A stretch of 15,961 nt of DNA. Source: CAZSTA01 sp964609495 [NCBI: uncultured bacterium] (GTDB lineage: Bacteria > CAZSTA01). Both the position numbers and the translations under genes were made by a program. The notes beneath the pieces are model-generated. The model did no database searches. It saw nothing but the letters and a program-made list of their open reading frames with translations, and was not told the DNA's origin. Shown here piece by piece: positions 1-5,174 of this stretch. The first letter of the stretch is position 1; the number at the start of each line of letters is the position of its first letter. Location: contig CAZSTA010000016.1 of the NCBI GenBank assembly GCA_964609495.1, positions 17,839 to 33,799 on the forward strand, written 5' to 3'.

Positions 1-2
1 CG

Positions 3-440
3 CTAAAAAGGGAACTTTTTTACCTTGAGCTCTATTTGAAGCAAAAGTTCCCTTTCTCGGAAGTGCCTGTCAAAGGCAAAGGCTTCTCCACATCCCAACT
101 TCTCCATTACTACAAAACTTACGCAATCTACTACTCCCCAAGTCTTATCTTTATAGCGGAAGAACATCTCCAGACCAGCAGATTCCATATCTTTGTTGAC
201 ATCTATTAGTTCTATAATCTCCCGGTTATTAAGCATTTCCCATAGAGCTTCCATTTGAGCATAACCAGCTCTAGCTTTTACTAGAGATAGCGCTTCATAA
301 GTTGTCCAAGTAGTAGTAATCATATGTACGTTACTATCCACTAATTGACGGAAAAGCCTGGTAGCCTTTGGATTATTTTTATCTCTCTTATTAGCGATGG
401 CAACCCAAGCTGAGGCATCGAGAAAAACTGGCCCTATCAT
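3..440 (-). CDS. PIN-domain (VapC-like) ribonuclease toxin
   Basis: A 145-residue protein with the PIN-domain layout: Asp8 in FLDASAW at the end of the first beta strand, Glu49 in TTYEAL, Asp105 in VVDCVSF and Asp124 in AFDRHF. These are the four acidic residues that bind Mg/Mn in PIN nucleases. The family consists of single-strand RNA endonucleases, many acting as VapC toxins that cleave tRNA or rRNA. The length is normal for VapC. The start ATG overlaps the stop of the preceding minus-strand gene by four bases (ATGA), so the two genes are almost certainly translationally coupled. That order, small partner first and PIN gene second, is typical of VapBC modules. The target RNA cannot be deduced. 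The gene is complete, with its TAG at the left edge of the window. Confidence 0.88.
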   Translation of the reverse strand: MIGPVFLDASAWVAIANKRDKNNPKATRLFRQLVDSNVHMITTTWTTYEALSLVKARAGYAQMEALWEMLNNREIIELIDVNKDMESAGLEMFFRYKDKTWGVVDCVSFVVMEKLGCGEAFAFDRHFRERELLLQIELKVKKFPF

Positions 441-697
441 CGTTTATCACCATAAAGATAGCTATGAAGATTCTCAGATAAGTCTTCTGGTCCCTCAAAC
501 ATCCCAATTATTTCTAAAGCCTGTTTGATAGATTCTGGACTTCGCCTAACTGGCTCCCTGATCCTAGCCTTTGCCTCCTCAATGGTAAGGCCGATCTTAG
601 GATACCTTTGAAATCGTAATTCATCCTCTAATCTTCGGACTCTCTCTTCCATATTTGTCAAACGCTCATTTAAGCTCTCCAAAGTTATGGCAGACAT
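437..697 (-). CDS. small coiled-coil protein, putative antitoxin of the PIN toxin
   Basis: An 86-residue charged protein directly ahead of the PIN gene, overlapping it by ATGA. Residues 5-30 (LESLNERLTNMEERVRRLEDEL) have a leucine heptad pattern and should form a coiled coil. Residues 35-60 are basic (EEAKARIREPVRRSP), and the C-terminal third is acidic and aromatic (FEGPEDLSENLHSYLYG), as in tails that wrap a VapC active site. No clear AbrB, RHH or Phd DNA-binding domain is visible, so it is antitoxin-like by position and shape, not by recognised family. The ATG is preceded at good distance by AGAGGAAG. A possible promoter and inverted repeat lie immediately upstream. An alternative is an accessory subunit unrelated to toxin neutralisation. 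Confidence 0.7.
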   Translation of the reverse strand: MSAITLESLNERLTNMEERVRRLEDELRFQRYPKIGLTIEEAKARIREPVRRSPESIKQALEIIGMFEGPEDLSENLHSYLYGDKR

Positions 698-719
698 GAT
701 ATCCAGCTTCCTCTGACTT

Positions 720-751
720 AATATAGGGTCTTATCCTACAAGGAACAAGAC
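720..751 (-). promoter_or_regulatory. possible TA promoter with overlapping inverted repeat
   Basis: Read on the minus strand, a weak -35 (TTGTTC, plus 743-748) stands 17 bp from TATATT (plus 720-725), about 16 bp before the start region of the antitoxin gene. Between the boxes lies an inverted repeat GTCTT (728-732) / AAGAC (747-751). A repeat placed there could be the autoregulatory operator expected of a toxin-antitoxin pair. Only the -10 box is good, so this is tentative. Confidence 0.3.
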
Positions 752-809
752 CGCTCTTGAATTAGAATAAGGCCCTTTAGCGCTTAATCTCCATTCAGAA
801 TCCTGCTTT

Positions 810-1580
810 CTAATCCTCCTCGGTCTCTTCTAATTTCCCTATCTTATCTCTCAGCTCCGCGGCTCTCTCATATTCCTCTCTCTCTATAGCTATTTGAAGC
901 TGATCTTTTAGGCGCTGTTTTAAGCTAGGGGGTTTGCTCTCCTCTATCTCTCTGGCCCAATTTTTCAGGAAAGCTATCTCCGAACTTGTCTCCATTAGAT
1001 GCTCCTGATGATACTCCTTGAGGAAATCCTCTATCTTTTGAATCCCTGCATTTATCTGGGATAGAGCATCATCATAGTTCTTTCTCTCTAGGCTAATAGA
1101 ACATCTCGCTCTGGTGTTCATCATTATCACGTAAGCTCTATACTGCTCAGTGGATATAACATCCTTCTGATCCACAGCATAATTTTTAACCAGGTCGAAC
1201 ATCCTCAAATTACGTTCGGTATCCCTCTTAGCCCTCTCATAATCTCCTACCTGGAATAAACTGAGATAGCGATAGTAATATTGAATCCCTTCCTGGTGTA
1301 GTTTAGCACAATCCTCACCACTTAATTTGAAGTTTTTATCAGTTCCATATCTGGATTTGTGTTCTTCAATTAGATCCAGGTAATATCTTAGTAAAGATTC
1401 TTTCCCATATGGTTTCTTGCCATCCGGTCTTTCATCCATCTCCATTTGTAGAAGTCCTAGATCTAATCTCAACTGAAGCTTATCCTTCCCATCGAGCCCA
1501 GATACCTTCCTTATGGAGAGTTCACCGGGAATGTATTCCCAGCCTTCTAAAGTATGGCTTATGTCCTTATCACCTTGCAT
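810..1580 (-). CDS. UVR-motif (UvrB/UvrC) containing protein of unknown function
   Basis: A 256-residue protein. Residues about 221-251 (KQRLKDQLQIAIEREEYERAAELRDKI) match the UVR motif, the helical hairpin through which UvrB contacts UvrC and which also occurs in ClpC/McsA-type adaptors. The rest is not UvrB or UvrC: there is no helicase or nuclease motif. Residues 10-60 (GWEYIPGELSIRKVSG, DLGLLQMEMDERPDGKKP) form a conserved-looking N-terminal block. Residues 85-190 are helical and TPR-like. From memory this layout recurs as a hypothetical UVR-motif protein in Planctomycetes and candidate phyla; its role is not known to me. No signal peptide or membrane segment. The ATG at 1580 follows AGGTGAG, next to a hairpin and a second, stronger SD-like site. 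The gene probably shares a transcript with the amidohydrolase gene, 79 bp upstream. Confidence 0.8.
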   Translation of the reverse strand: MQGDKDISHTLEGWEYIPGELSIRKVSGLDGKDKLQLRLDLGLLQMEMDERPDGKKPYGKESLLRYYLDLIEEHKSRYGTDKNFKLSGEDCAKLHQEGIQYYYRYLSLFQVGDYERAKRDTERNLRMFDLVKNYAVDQKDVISTEQYRAYVIMMNTRARCSISLERKNYDDALSQINAGIQKIEDFLKEYHQEHLMETSSEIAFLKNWAREIEESKPPSLKQRLKDQLQIAIEREEYERAAELRDKIGKLEETEED

Positions 1581-1585
1581 CGTTA

Positions 1586-1631
1586 CTCACCTAGTTATGA
1601 TCGATAACTAGGCGTGTCACCTCCCCTCCTT
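1586..1631 (-). promoter_or_regulatory. hairpin and duplicate SD region before the UVR-motif gene
   Basis: An exact 8-bp inverted repeat, CTAGTTAT (1591-1598) and ATAACTAG (1604-1611) with a 5-nt loop, sits just before the start codon at 1580. On the minus strand it is preceded by GGAGGTGA (1617-1624) and AAGGAG (1626-1631), both strong anti-16S matches but too far from the ATG unless the hairpin folds. The nearer SD, AGGTGAG (1586-1592), touches the hairpin base. A 9-codon GTG-initiated ORF also begins inside GGAGGTGA and ends in the hairpin. The region may control translation initiation. Confidence 0.4.
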
Positions 1632-1659
1632 ACTCTCAAGAGTGACTTCCTAAAAACTC

Positions 1660-2397
1660 TCAAATATTAAGCTTAAATATCTCCTCAGCGGTTTGAGAGA
1701 AACACTTATCCAACTGCTCTTTTGTGAGATTCAGAGCTCGATATTTGGCAAGCTCTGCGCCTATATTGGTAGCGAGATCACTGCCAAACATAACTCTGTC
1801 AGCAGAAAAGCTATTTATCATTCTTCGGATATCCTCGCTAACGCACCATGAGGTTTCCAGGAAGATGTTATCGCATTCCGAGGCAGCTACCATCGCTCCG
1901 GGCGTTAGAATTCCAAATCCAGCATGAGCTAGGATTATATTTAGGTTTGGATACTGACGAGCGCGAGGAATGCAAAGCGAAGGGAGGGAAAATGGTATCC
2001 CCGGTCCAGTGTGAACCATAACCGCTATTCCTAGCTCATCAGCAGTTTCAAATACCACGCCACCATCCTGCGAAGTGGGGTTCACTGCCTGACCAGCAGG
2101 GTGAAGTTTAACCCCCACAAAACCGAGTTCCTCTACGCAACGAGATACCTCCTTGAAATATTCATCTTTATCCCTATGAGGATTAAGACTCGCTATACCG
2201 AATATCCTTCCCGGATATTTTTGAGATAATTCCGCGATCTGATCGTGAACTGCCATTGGATCGGGAGCGCCTGGAAAGGGCTGGACTAACGATATATCGA
2301 TTCCATTCTCATCCATAGCTCCAATTAGCTCCTCTTCCGTAGCGATATCCTCATATACTCGACAAGTTCCTAAGTGTGAATGAGTGTCGATTATCAT
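1660..2397 (-). CDS. amidohydrolase-family (TIM-barrel) metal-dependent hydrolase or decarboxylase
   Basis: A 245-residue protein of the amidohydrolase-2 type. Metal-binding positions are in the expected order: D4-T-H6-S-H8 at the N-terminus, VKLHP (His99) on strand 4, MVHTGPG (His129), LAHAGFG (His158) and FGSDLAT (Asp207) near the C-terminus. The family includes hydrolases of cyclic amides and lactones and non-oxidative decarboxylases of aromatic acids; the substrate cannot be deduced here. It is shorter than ACMSD-type decarboxylases (about 330 residues), which fits the compact TatD-sized group. Cytoplasmic, no signal peptide. The ATG is preceded six bases away by AGGAG, and a good promoter lies about 40 bp further upstream. 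It is the first gene of the minus-strand series that continues with the UVR-motif protein. Confidence 0.85.
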   Translation of the reverse strand: MIIDTHSHLGTCRVYEDIATEEELIGAMDENGIDISLVQPFPGAPDPMAVHDQIAELSQKYPGRIFGIASLNPHRDKDEYFKEVSRCVEELGFVGVKLHPAGQAVNPTSQDGGVVFETADELGIAVMVHTGPGIPFSLPSLCIPRARQYPNLNIILAHAGFGILTPGAMVAASECDNIFLETSWCVSEDIRRMINSFSADRVMFGSDLATNIGAELAKYRALNLTKEQLDKCFSQTAEEIFKLNI

Positions 2398-2443
2398 TTA
2401 GATCTCCTCTCAAGTCTCGAAGTTGAACATATTCTCCGTAGAT

Positions 2444-2472
2444 ATTTTAACAGTTTATAGCAACTTTGTCAA
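2444..2472 (-). promoter_or_regulatory. sigma70-type promoter of the amidohydrolase gene
   Basis: On the minus strand TTGACA (plus 2467-2472) and TAAAAT (plus 2444-2449) are 17 bp apart, with transcription expected to start near 2437. This gives a leader of about 40 nt that ends in AGGAG and ATG at 2397. The -35 is a perfect match and the -10 is five of six. Confidence 0.72.
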
Positions 2473-2495
2473 GAAAAATCGGATATTCTTATTTG

Positions 2496-2509
2496 CGAAC
2501 ATAAGTTCG
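2496..2509. promoter_or_regulatory. LexA-like palindrome (Gram-positive/Cheo-box type)
   Basis: CGAACATAAGTTCG has perfect 5-bp arms, CGAAC and GTTCG, with a 4-bp centre. This is the form of the GAAC-N4-GTTC operator used by LexA in Firmicutes, Actinobacteria and some other phyla. It lies about 24 bp upstream of the -35 box of the amidohydrolase promoter, an unusual place for a repressor to act, so an alternative target or chance is possible. Confidence 0.4.
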
Positions 2510-2511
2510 AC

Positions 2512-2543
2512 TTATCCCCAGAACTATCCACAGTTGTGGATAA
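2512..2543. other. cluster of three DnaA-box-like 9-mers
   Basis: TTATCCCCA (2512-2520), CTATCCACA (2524-2532) and, on the other strand, the exact consensus TTATCCACA (2535-2543). The last two form an inverted repeat, TATCCACAGTTGTGGATA. Three boxes in 32 bp is well beyond what is expected by chance. Either a DnaA-regulated site or the edge of a replication origin would explain them; no dnaA, dnaN or long AT-rich unwinding region is present. Confidence 0.5.
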
Positions 2544-2631
2544 GATCAGATGTTATTCTAAGTAGTTTCAAAGAAGTTTCTGACTGCTTTGTCGGAGATG
2601 TTCGAGATTAGATTAGACCTTGAACTCTCAC

Positions 2632-2662
2632 TAAATCACCATCCCCTAACCCCTCCCGTCTT
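2632..2662 (+). repeat. truncated left half of the GC-rich two-hairpin repeat
   Basis: Matches the outer end of copy 3 (reverse complement): CACTAAATCACC, then TCCCCTAACCCCTCCCGTC, with two or so mismatches. The expected second arm of the hairpin is missing and is replaced by CTTGGTTTTTG. It stands about 50 bp before complete copy 1. The motif TTAGACCTTGAACTCTCA just before it resembles TTAGTCTTGAACTCACA just after copy 1. Confidence 0.6.
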
Positions 2663-2708
2663 GGTTTTTGCTGAATTAATAAGGCTATCAAAGAATCTTG
2701 CTAATTAT

Positions 2709-2808
2709 CCCCCTAACCCCCTCCCATCAAGGGAGGGGGGGGCTAAAGGGCTTTAGTTCAATCTCAGCGTTCCCTCTCCCCTCGTGGGAGAGGGCTAGGG
2801 TGAGGGGG
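2709..2808 (+). repeat. GC-rich two-hairpin intergenic repeat, copy 1
   Basis: Two perfect 9-bp hairpins. The first is CCCCCTCCC-ATCAA-GGGAGGGGG and the second is CCCTCTCCC-CTCGT-GGGAGAGGG, with about 30 bp of less conserved sequence between. Outer ends read CCCCCTAAC on the left and CTAGGGTGAGGGGG on the right. The whole is bounded by CTAATT (left) and its inverse AATTAG (right). It is the reference copy for the family. Confidence 0.85.
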
Positions 2809-2922
2809 AATTAGTCTTGAACTCACAATCGAAAAACTGAGAATAACCAATTATCTGAAACTACTTAATATTCAGTATAACACCACAGAAGAAAAAAATC
2901 AAATAAATTTGATTTTCCACCC

Positions 2923-2951
2923 TTGACATATAAATGAATATATGTTATAAT
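2923..2951 (+). promoter_or_regulatory. perfect consensus sigma70 promoter of the rsgA leader
   Basis: TTGACA (2923-2928), exactly 17 bp, TATAAT (2946-2951): all twelve positions match the consensus, with an added TG at the extended -10 position (2943-2944). Transcription should start near 2958. This is the strongest promoter in the window, yet no substantial gene follows for 350 bp, which points to a structured or regulatory RNA. Confidence 0.85.
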
Positions 2952-3023
2952 TATAACAATTAGTATAACAAAAGGGGTATATGTTAAATCATTATCCCTC
3001 ACTGGGGAGGTGGTGGGACGATT

Positions 3024-3101
3024 ATGACAGAGGAAAATAGGAAAAGAATTGAGATAATTGTATATAGGAGATATCGGGCCCATCACCTGGGCGTGGCATA
3101 G
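3024..3101 (+). CDS. possible 25-residue leader peptide
   Basis: An ATG-initiated ORF of 25 codons (begins MTEENRKRIEIIVYRRY, ends at TAG 3099-3101) inside the leader RNA. It is preceded by GGGGAGGTGGTGGGA, of which GGGA lies five bases from the ATG. The peptide is basic and would be short for a functional protein. It overlaps a 19-codon ORF (2981-3040) in another frame whose ribosome site is too close to its ATG. Short ORFs in such leaders can drive attenuation, but chance ORFs of this size are common. Confidence 0.25.
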   Translation: MTEENRKRIEIIVYRRYRAHHLGVA

Positions 3102-3180
3102 GAGTTTGCTATGTAGTATGGTAAGTAGATCGTTTGTGCCAACAGATCTGATTTGCTTTCTGATTGATGATAGATATTAA

Positions 3181-3209
3181 GGCCGTAGGTGATTCCCTAT
3201 GGTCTTTTT
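3181..3209 (+). terminator. intrinsic terminator T1 in the rsgA leader
   Basis: Stem GGCCGTAGG (3181-3189) with CCTATGGTC (3196-3204), nine pairs including G-U pairs, loop TGATTC, followed by TTTTT. It would end the RNA started at about 2958. Its 3' arm is perfectly complementary over CCTATGG to the 5' arm of the next terminator (CCATAGG, 3254-3260). Confidence 0.72.
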
Positions 3210-3251
3210 GCATAATTGGGGAGCAGAATTTATATCGCTATTCTAAAATAA

Positions 3252-3285
3252 AGCCATAGGGTCTGATATCCTGTGGCTATTTTTA
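3252..3285 (+). terminator. second intrinsic terminator T2 directly before rsgA
   Basis: Stem AGCCATAGG (3252-3260) with CCTGTGGCT (3270-3278), nine pairs including one G-U, loop of nine, followed by ATTTTTATT. It ends only nine bases before the AAGGAGGT ribosome site, so transcripts entering rsgA from upstream must pass it. This is a placement typical of attenuators. Confidence 0.68.
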
Positions 3286-3309
3286 TTCAATTTAAGGAGG
3301 TCCAGATAA

Positions 3310-4272
3310 TTGAGTGATGCTGAAGGAATAGTAGTAAGAACTTCCAGTGGTCATTATTATGTCCAGCTAGATAATGAGGAGATCAAGGAGTGCTTTATCC
3401 GAGGTAAGCTTAAGAAGGAATTGATTTACCCTATTAGCGAAAGCAGACGCCAGGTGGTAGATGAGGTGAGGAGAACTAAGATAGTCGATCCTGTGGCTGT
3501 AGGGGACAGGGTGAAGATCAGCTATGATGGAGTGGAAATAGGGGTGATCGAAGAGATCATTCCCCGGCGAAGCGCCCTTCATCGAAGGGCAGCAGGACCA
3601 ATCCCTCTGCGCCAGGTGATCGTAGCTAACCCCGATCAAGTCATAGTGGTTTTCTCAACTAAAACTCCCCGTTTTAACGCCTATTTTCTAGATCGCTTTC
3701 TGGCAATGGCTGAATCAGAGGAGTTGAAAACTATTATCTGTATAAATAAGATAGATCTGGCTGATATCGAGGAGTTTGAAGCGATCGCTGATATCTACAG
3801 AAAGATAGGATACGAAGTTCTCCTTACGAGTGCAATTACTGGAAGAGGGGTGGAAGAATTAAAAGATATTCTGAAAAATAAGCTCTCAGTCCTTGCTGGT
3901 CCTTCGGGAGTGGGTAAATCGACTTTGTTGAATGTTATCGAGCCGGGGTTAGGGTTGAGAGTCCGAGAGATCAGCAAAAGCACCAGTAAAGGTAAGCATA
4001 CCACTAGCAACGTTGAGCTTCTACCTCTGAAGGAGCTGGGAGGCTTTGTTGCGGATACTCCGGGATTAAGGGAATTGGCTTTCTGGGAAGTGCCTCAAGA
4101 GGATTTAATATACCTTTTCCCAGAGATGCGTCCTTATATAGGAAAGTGCAAATTTCCCGATTGCTCCCATAATACCGAGCCAGATTGTGCTGTAAAGGAG
4201 GCGGTCAAGAAGGGAGAGATAAATGAGATAAGATACAACAGCTTCTTGAGAATTTATAGGACTCTGGGATAA
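3310..4272 (+). CDS. rsgA: RsgA, circularly permuted GTPase of 30S ribosome maturation
   Basis: A 320-residue protein with the permuted order of GTPase motifs that defines the RsgA/YjeQ family: G4 NKID (146-149), G5 TSA (173-175), G1 GPSGVGKS (197-204), then a KGKHTT switch (about 227-232) and G3 DTPG (249-252). An OB-fold precedes them (residues 1-80). The C-terminal zinc knuckle is complete: Cys280, Cys285, His287, Cys293. RsgA checks the decoding centre of late 30S particles and releases RbfA. The length is close to that of the family. The start is TTG at 3310, eight bases after a perfect AAGGAGGT; no ATG is better placed. It stands alone on the plus strand, convergent with the iron-regulator gene, and is preceded by an elaborate leader with two terminators. 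Confidence 0.95.
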   Translation: MSDAEGIVVRTSSGHYYVQLDNEEIKECFIRGKLKKELIYPISESRRQVVDEVRRTKIVDPVAVGDRVKISYDGVEIGVIEEIIPRRSALHRRAAGPIPLRQVIVANPDQVIVVFSTKTPRFNAYFLDRFLAMAESEELKTIICINKIDLADIEEFEAIADIYRKIGYEVLLTSAITGRGVEELKDILKNKLSVLAGPSGVGKSTLLNVIEPGLGLRVREISKSTSKGKHTTSNVELLPLKELGGFVADTPGLRELAFWEVPQEDLIYLFPEMRPYIGKCKFPDCSHNTEPDCAVKEAVKKGEINEIRYNSFLRIYRTLG

Positions 4273-4327
4273 GCTTCGATATTTATCTATAACTTCATAT
4301 CGCTTAGGTATAGCAAGTTCAGATATT

Positions 4328-5002
4328 CTAGATGTTGTGATCATCTCTTCTCACGTAAATACTCTGAGCTATCTCCTCCTCCAGAGCTATCTGAGTTTCC
4401 GCTACTTGAATCACATAAGATGGAAATCTCTGATGAATCTTTATCTTGACTCCGGGAGCTATCCCGAAGGACATTAACCGATGTAACCGAGGATGATTCT
4501 TAGTCAATATATAGGCTACGGTTACTATCTCTCCAATATTAACCGAGGTTAGGGGAACTATGACGCTCTCGACCATTTTCTTAGCCTCTAGGCAACATTT
4601 TCCCTTGGGGATAGGCAATCCGTGAGGGCATTCTCTAGGGTGCCCCAGGAGAGTGCAAATGCTATCGGTGACCTCTTCAGAGAGGACATGTTCCAATTTA
4701 CATGCTGAATCTTCAATGTTATTAGTATCTGTTTCTAGAACATCAACTAAGAGGCGTTCAGCTAAACGATGTCTTCTGATGATCTGCCTGGCTCGCTCTT
4801 TGCCCTCTGGAGTAAGAGAAACCCGCCCATCTTTAATATTGATAAGGCTTCTCCCGACCATCTCCTCTAAAACGCTGGGATTTATGCCTTCTGGCAAGTT
4901 ATCTTTTATTGCTTCTAGTTCCTGTTTTCCCTGCTCCTTTAAGGTCCAAATTACCTCCAGTGTCTCATCGACTTCATTTATTTTCTGAGCGGACATAGCC
5001 AT
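4328..5002 (-). CDS. DtxR/IdeR-type metal-dependent repressor with FeoA-like domain
   Basis: A 224-residue regulator. A winged helix occupies residues 8-75 (LTPEGKERARQI). The dimerisation and metal region follows: RRHRLAERLL (His78, Glu82), CKLEH (Cys101, Glu104, His105) and HPRECPHGLPIP (His121, Cys125, His127). A Cys at the 101 position is the iron-type (DtxR/IdeR) form, not the Glu of MntR. Residues about 148-217 are a FeoA-like SH3 domain (LTSVNIGEIVTVAYI, RLMSFGIAPGVKIKI, QIALEEEIAQSIYV). The family represses iron or manganese uptake genes when the metal is bound. As the last gene of the FeoB operon it probably feeds back on it. The start ATG at 5002 lies ten bases after AGGAGG, inside the upstream gene (29-bp overlap). 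Unusual: a Cys-Cys pair at KGKCC. Confidence 0.9.
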   Translation of the reverse strand: MAMSAQKINEVDETLEVIWTLKEQGKQELEAIKDNLPEGINPSVLEEMVGRSLINIKDGRVSLTPEGKERARQIIRRHRLAERLLVDVLETDTNNIEDSACKLEHVLSEEVTDSICTLLGHPRECPHGLPIPKGKCCLEAKKMVESVIVPLTSVNIGEIVTVAYILTKNHPRLHRLMSFGIAPGVKIKIHQRFPSYVIQVAETQIALEEEIAQSIYVRRDDHNI

Positions 5003-5174
5003 AATCCTTCTCCCTCCTAAACAATCTCCTAATAAGCTTCCCTAATCTGGATTCGGTTGGTATATCATATCCACAGTTAGGGCATTTTACCATATCGCAT
5101 GATTTATGAAGAGGGCAGTTCCGGCAAGCAGCCTCGCCCTTTTCAAATTCAAATCCGCATAAAGGACATTTCAC
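4974..5174 (-). CDS. small Cys-rich (zinc-ribbon-like) protein in the feoB operon
   Basis: A 66-residue protein with seven Cys and one His in the spacing CxxC-x10-CxxCxxHxxC-x4-CxxC (Cys3, 6, 17, 20, His23, Cys26, 31, 34), followed by a basic tail (LGKLIRRLFRREKD). It should bind zinc or an Fe-S cluster. I chose the GTG at 5174 because it overlaps the feoB stop as GTGA and follows GGGGGT at a good distance; a TTG ten codons upstream is a weaker alternative. Its 3' end overlaps the regulator gene by 29 bp, so all three are translationally coupled. FeoC, the usual small partner of FeoB, carries an Fe-S cluster in some species; this protein could play that part, but it shows no FeoC winged helix. 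It might equally sense metal for the regulator. Confidence 0.72.
   Translation of the reverse strand: MKCPLCGFEFEKGEAACRNCPLHKSCDMVKCPNCGYDIPTESRLGKLIRRLFRREKDYGYVRSENK

Larger units (their letters stand above)
2958..3209 (+). ncRNA. candidate untranslated leader or small RNA ahead of rsgA
   Basis: A stretch of about 250 nt bounded by a perfect promoter and an intrinsic terminator, containing no long ORF. Local hairpins can be drawn: GCCC-ATCACCT-GGGC (in 3079-3092) and CATAG-GAGTTTG-CTATG (in 3097-3113). I do not recognise 6S, tmRNA, RNase P, SRP, T-box or a common riboswitch class. It could be an independent small RNA, the 5' leader of rsgA (if the terminators are read through), or the mRNA of very short peptides. 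The start point is inferred from the promoter. Confidence 0.45.

Noticed and set aside
2440-2560. Chromosomal replication origin
   Set aside because: Three DnaA-like boxes are present, but there is no dnaA, dnaN, gidA or rpmH neighbourhood, no long AT-rich unwinding element, and gene orientation does not switch here in an origin-like way.
2423-2611. 62-codon plus-strand ORF over the LexA/DnaA-box region
   Set aside because: No ribosome site, no family likeness, and it covers the minus-strand promoter and binding-site cluster.
2632-2808. CRISPR array from the repeated palindromes
   Set aside because: Copies are not evenly spaced short direct repeats with unique spacers, two of the three full copies are far apart, one is inverted, and no cas gene is present.
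2865-3086. 73-codon minus-strand ORF in the rsgA leader
   Set aside because: It runs antisense across a perfect promoter, has no ribosome site, and its hydrophobic look comes from AT-rich DNA.
4273-4327. Shared terminator between the convergent rsgA and regulator genes
   Set aside because: CGATAT (4277-4282) can pair with ATATCG (4297-4302), but the stem is short and AT-rich, with a 14-nt loop and no T-run on either side.
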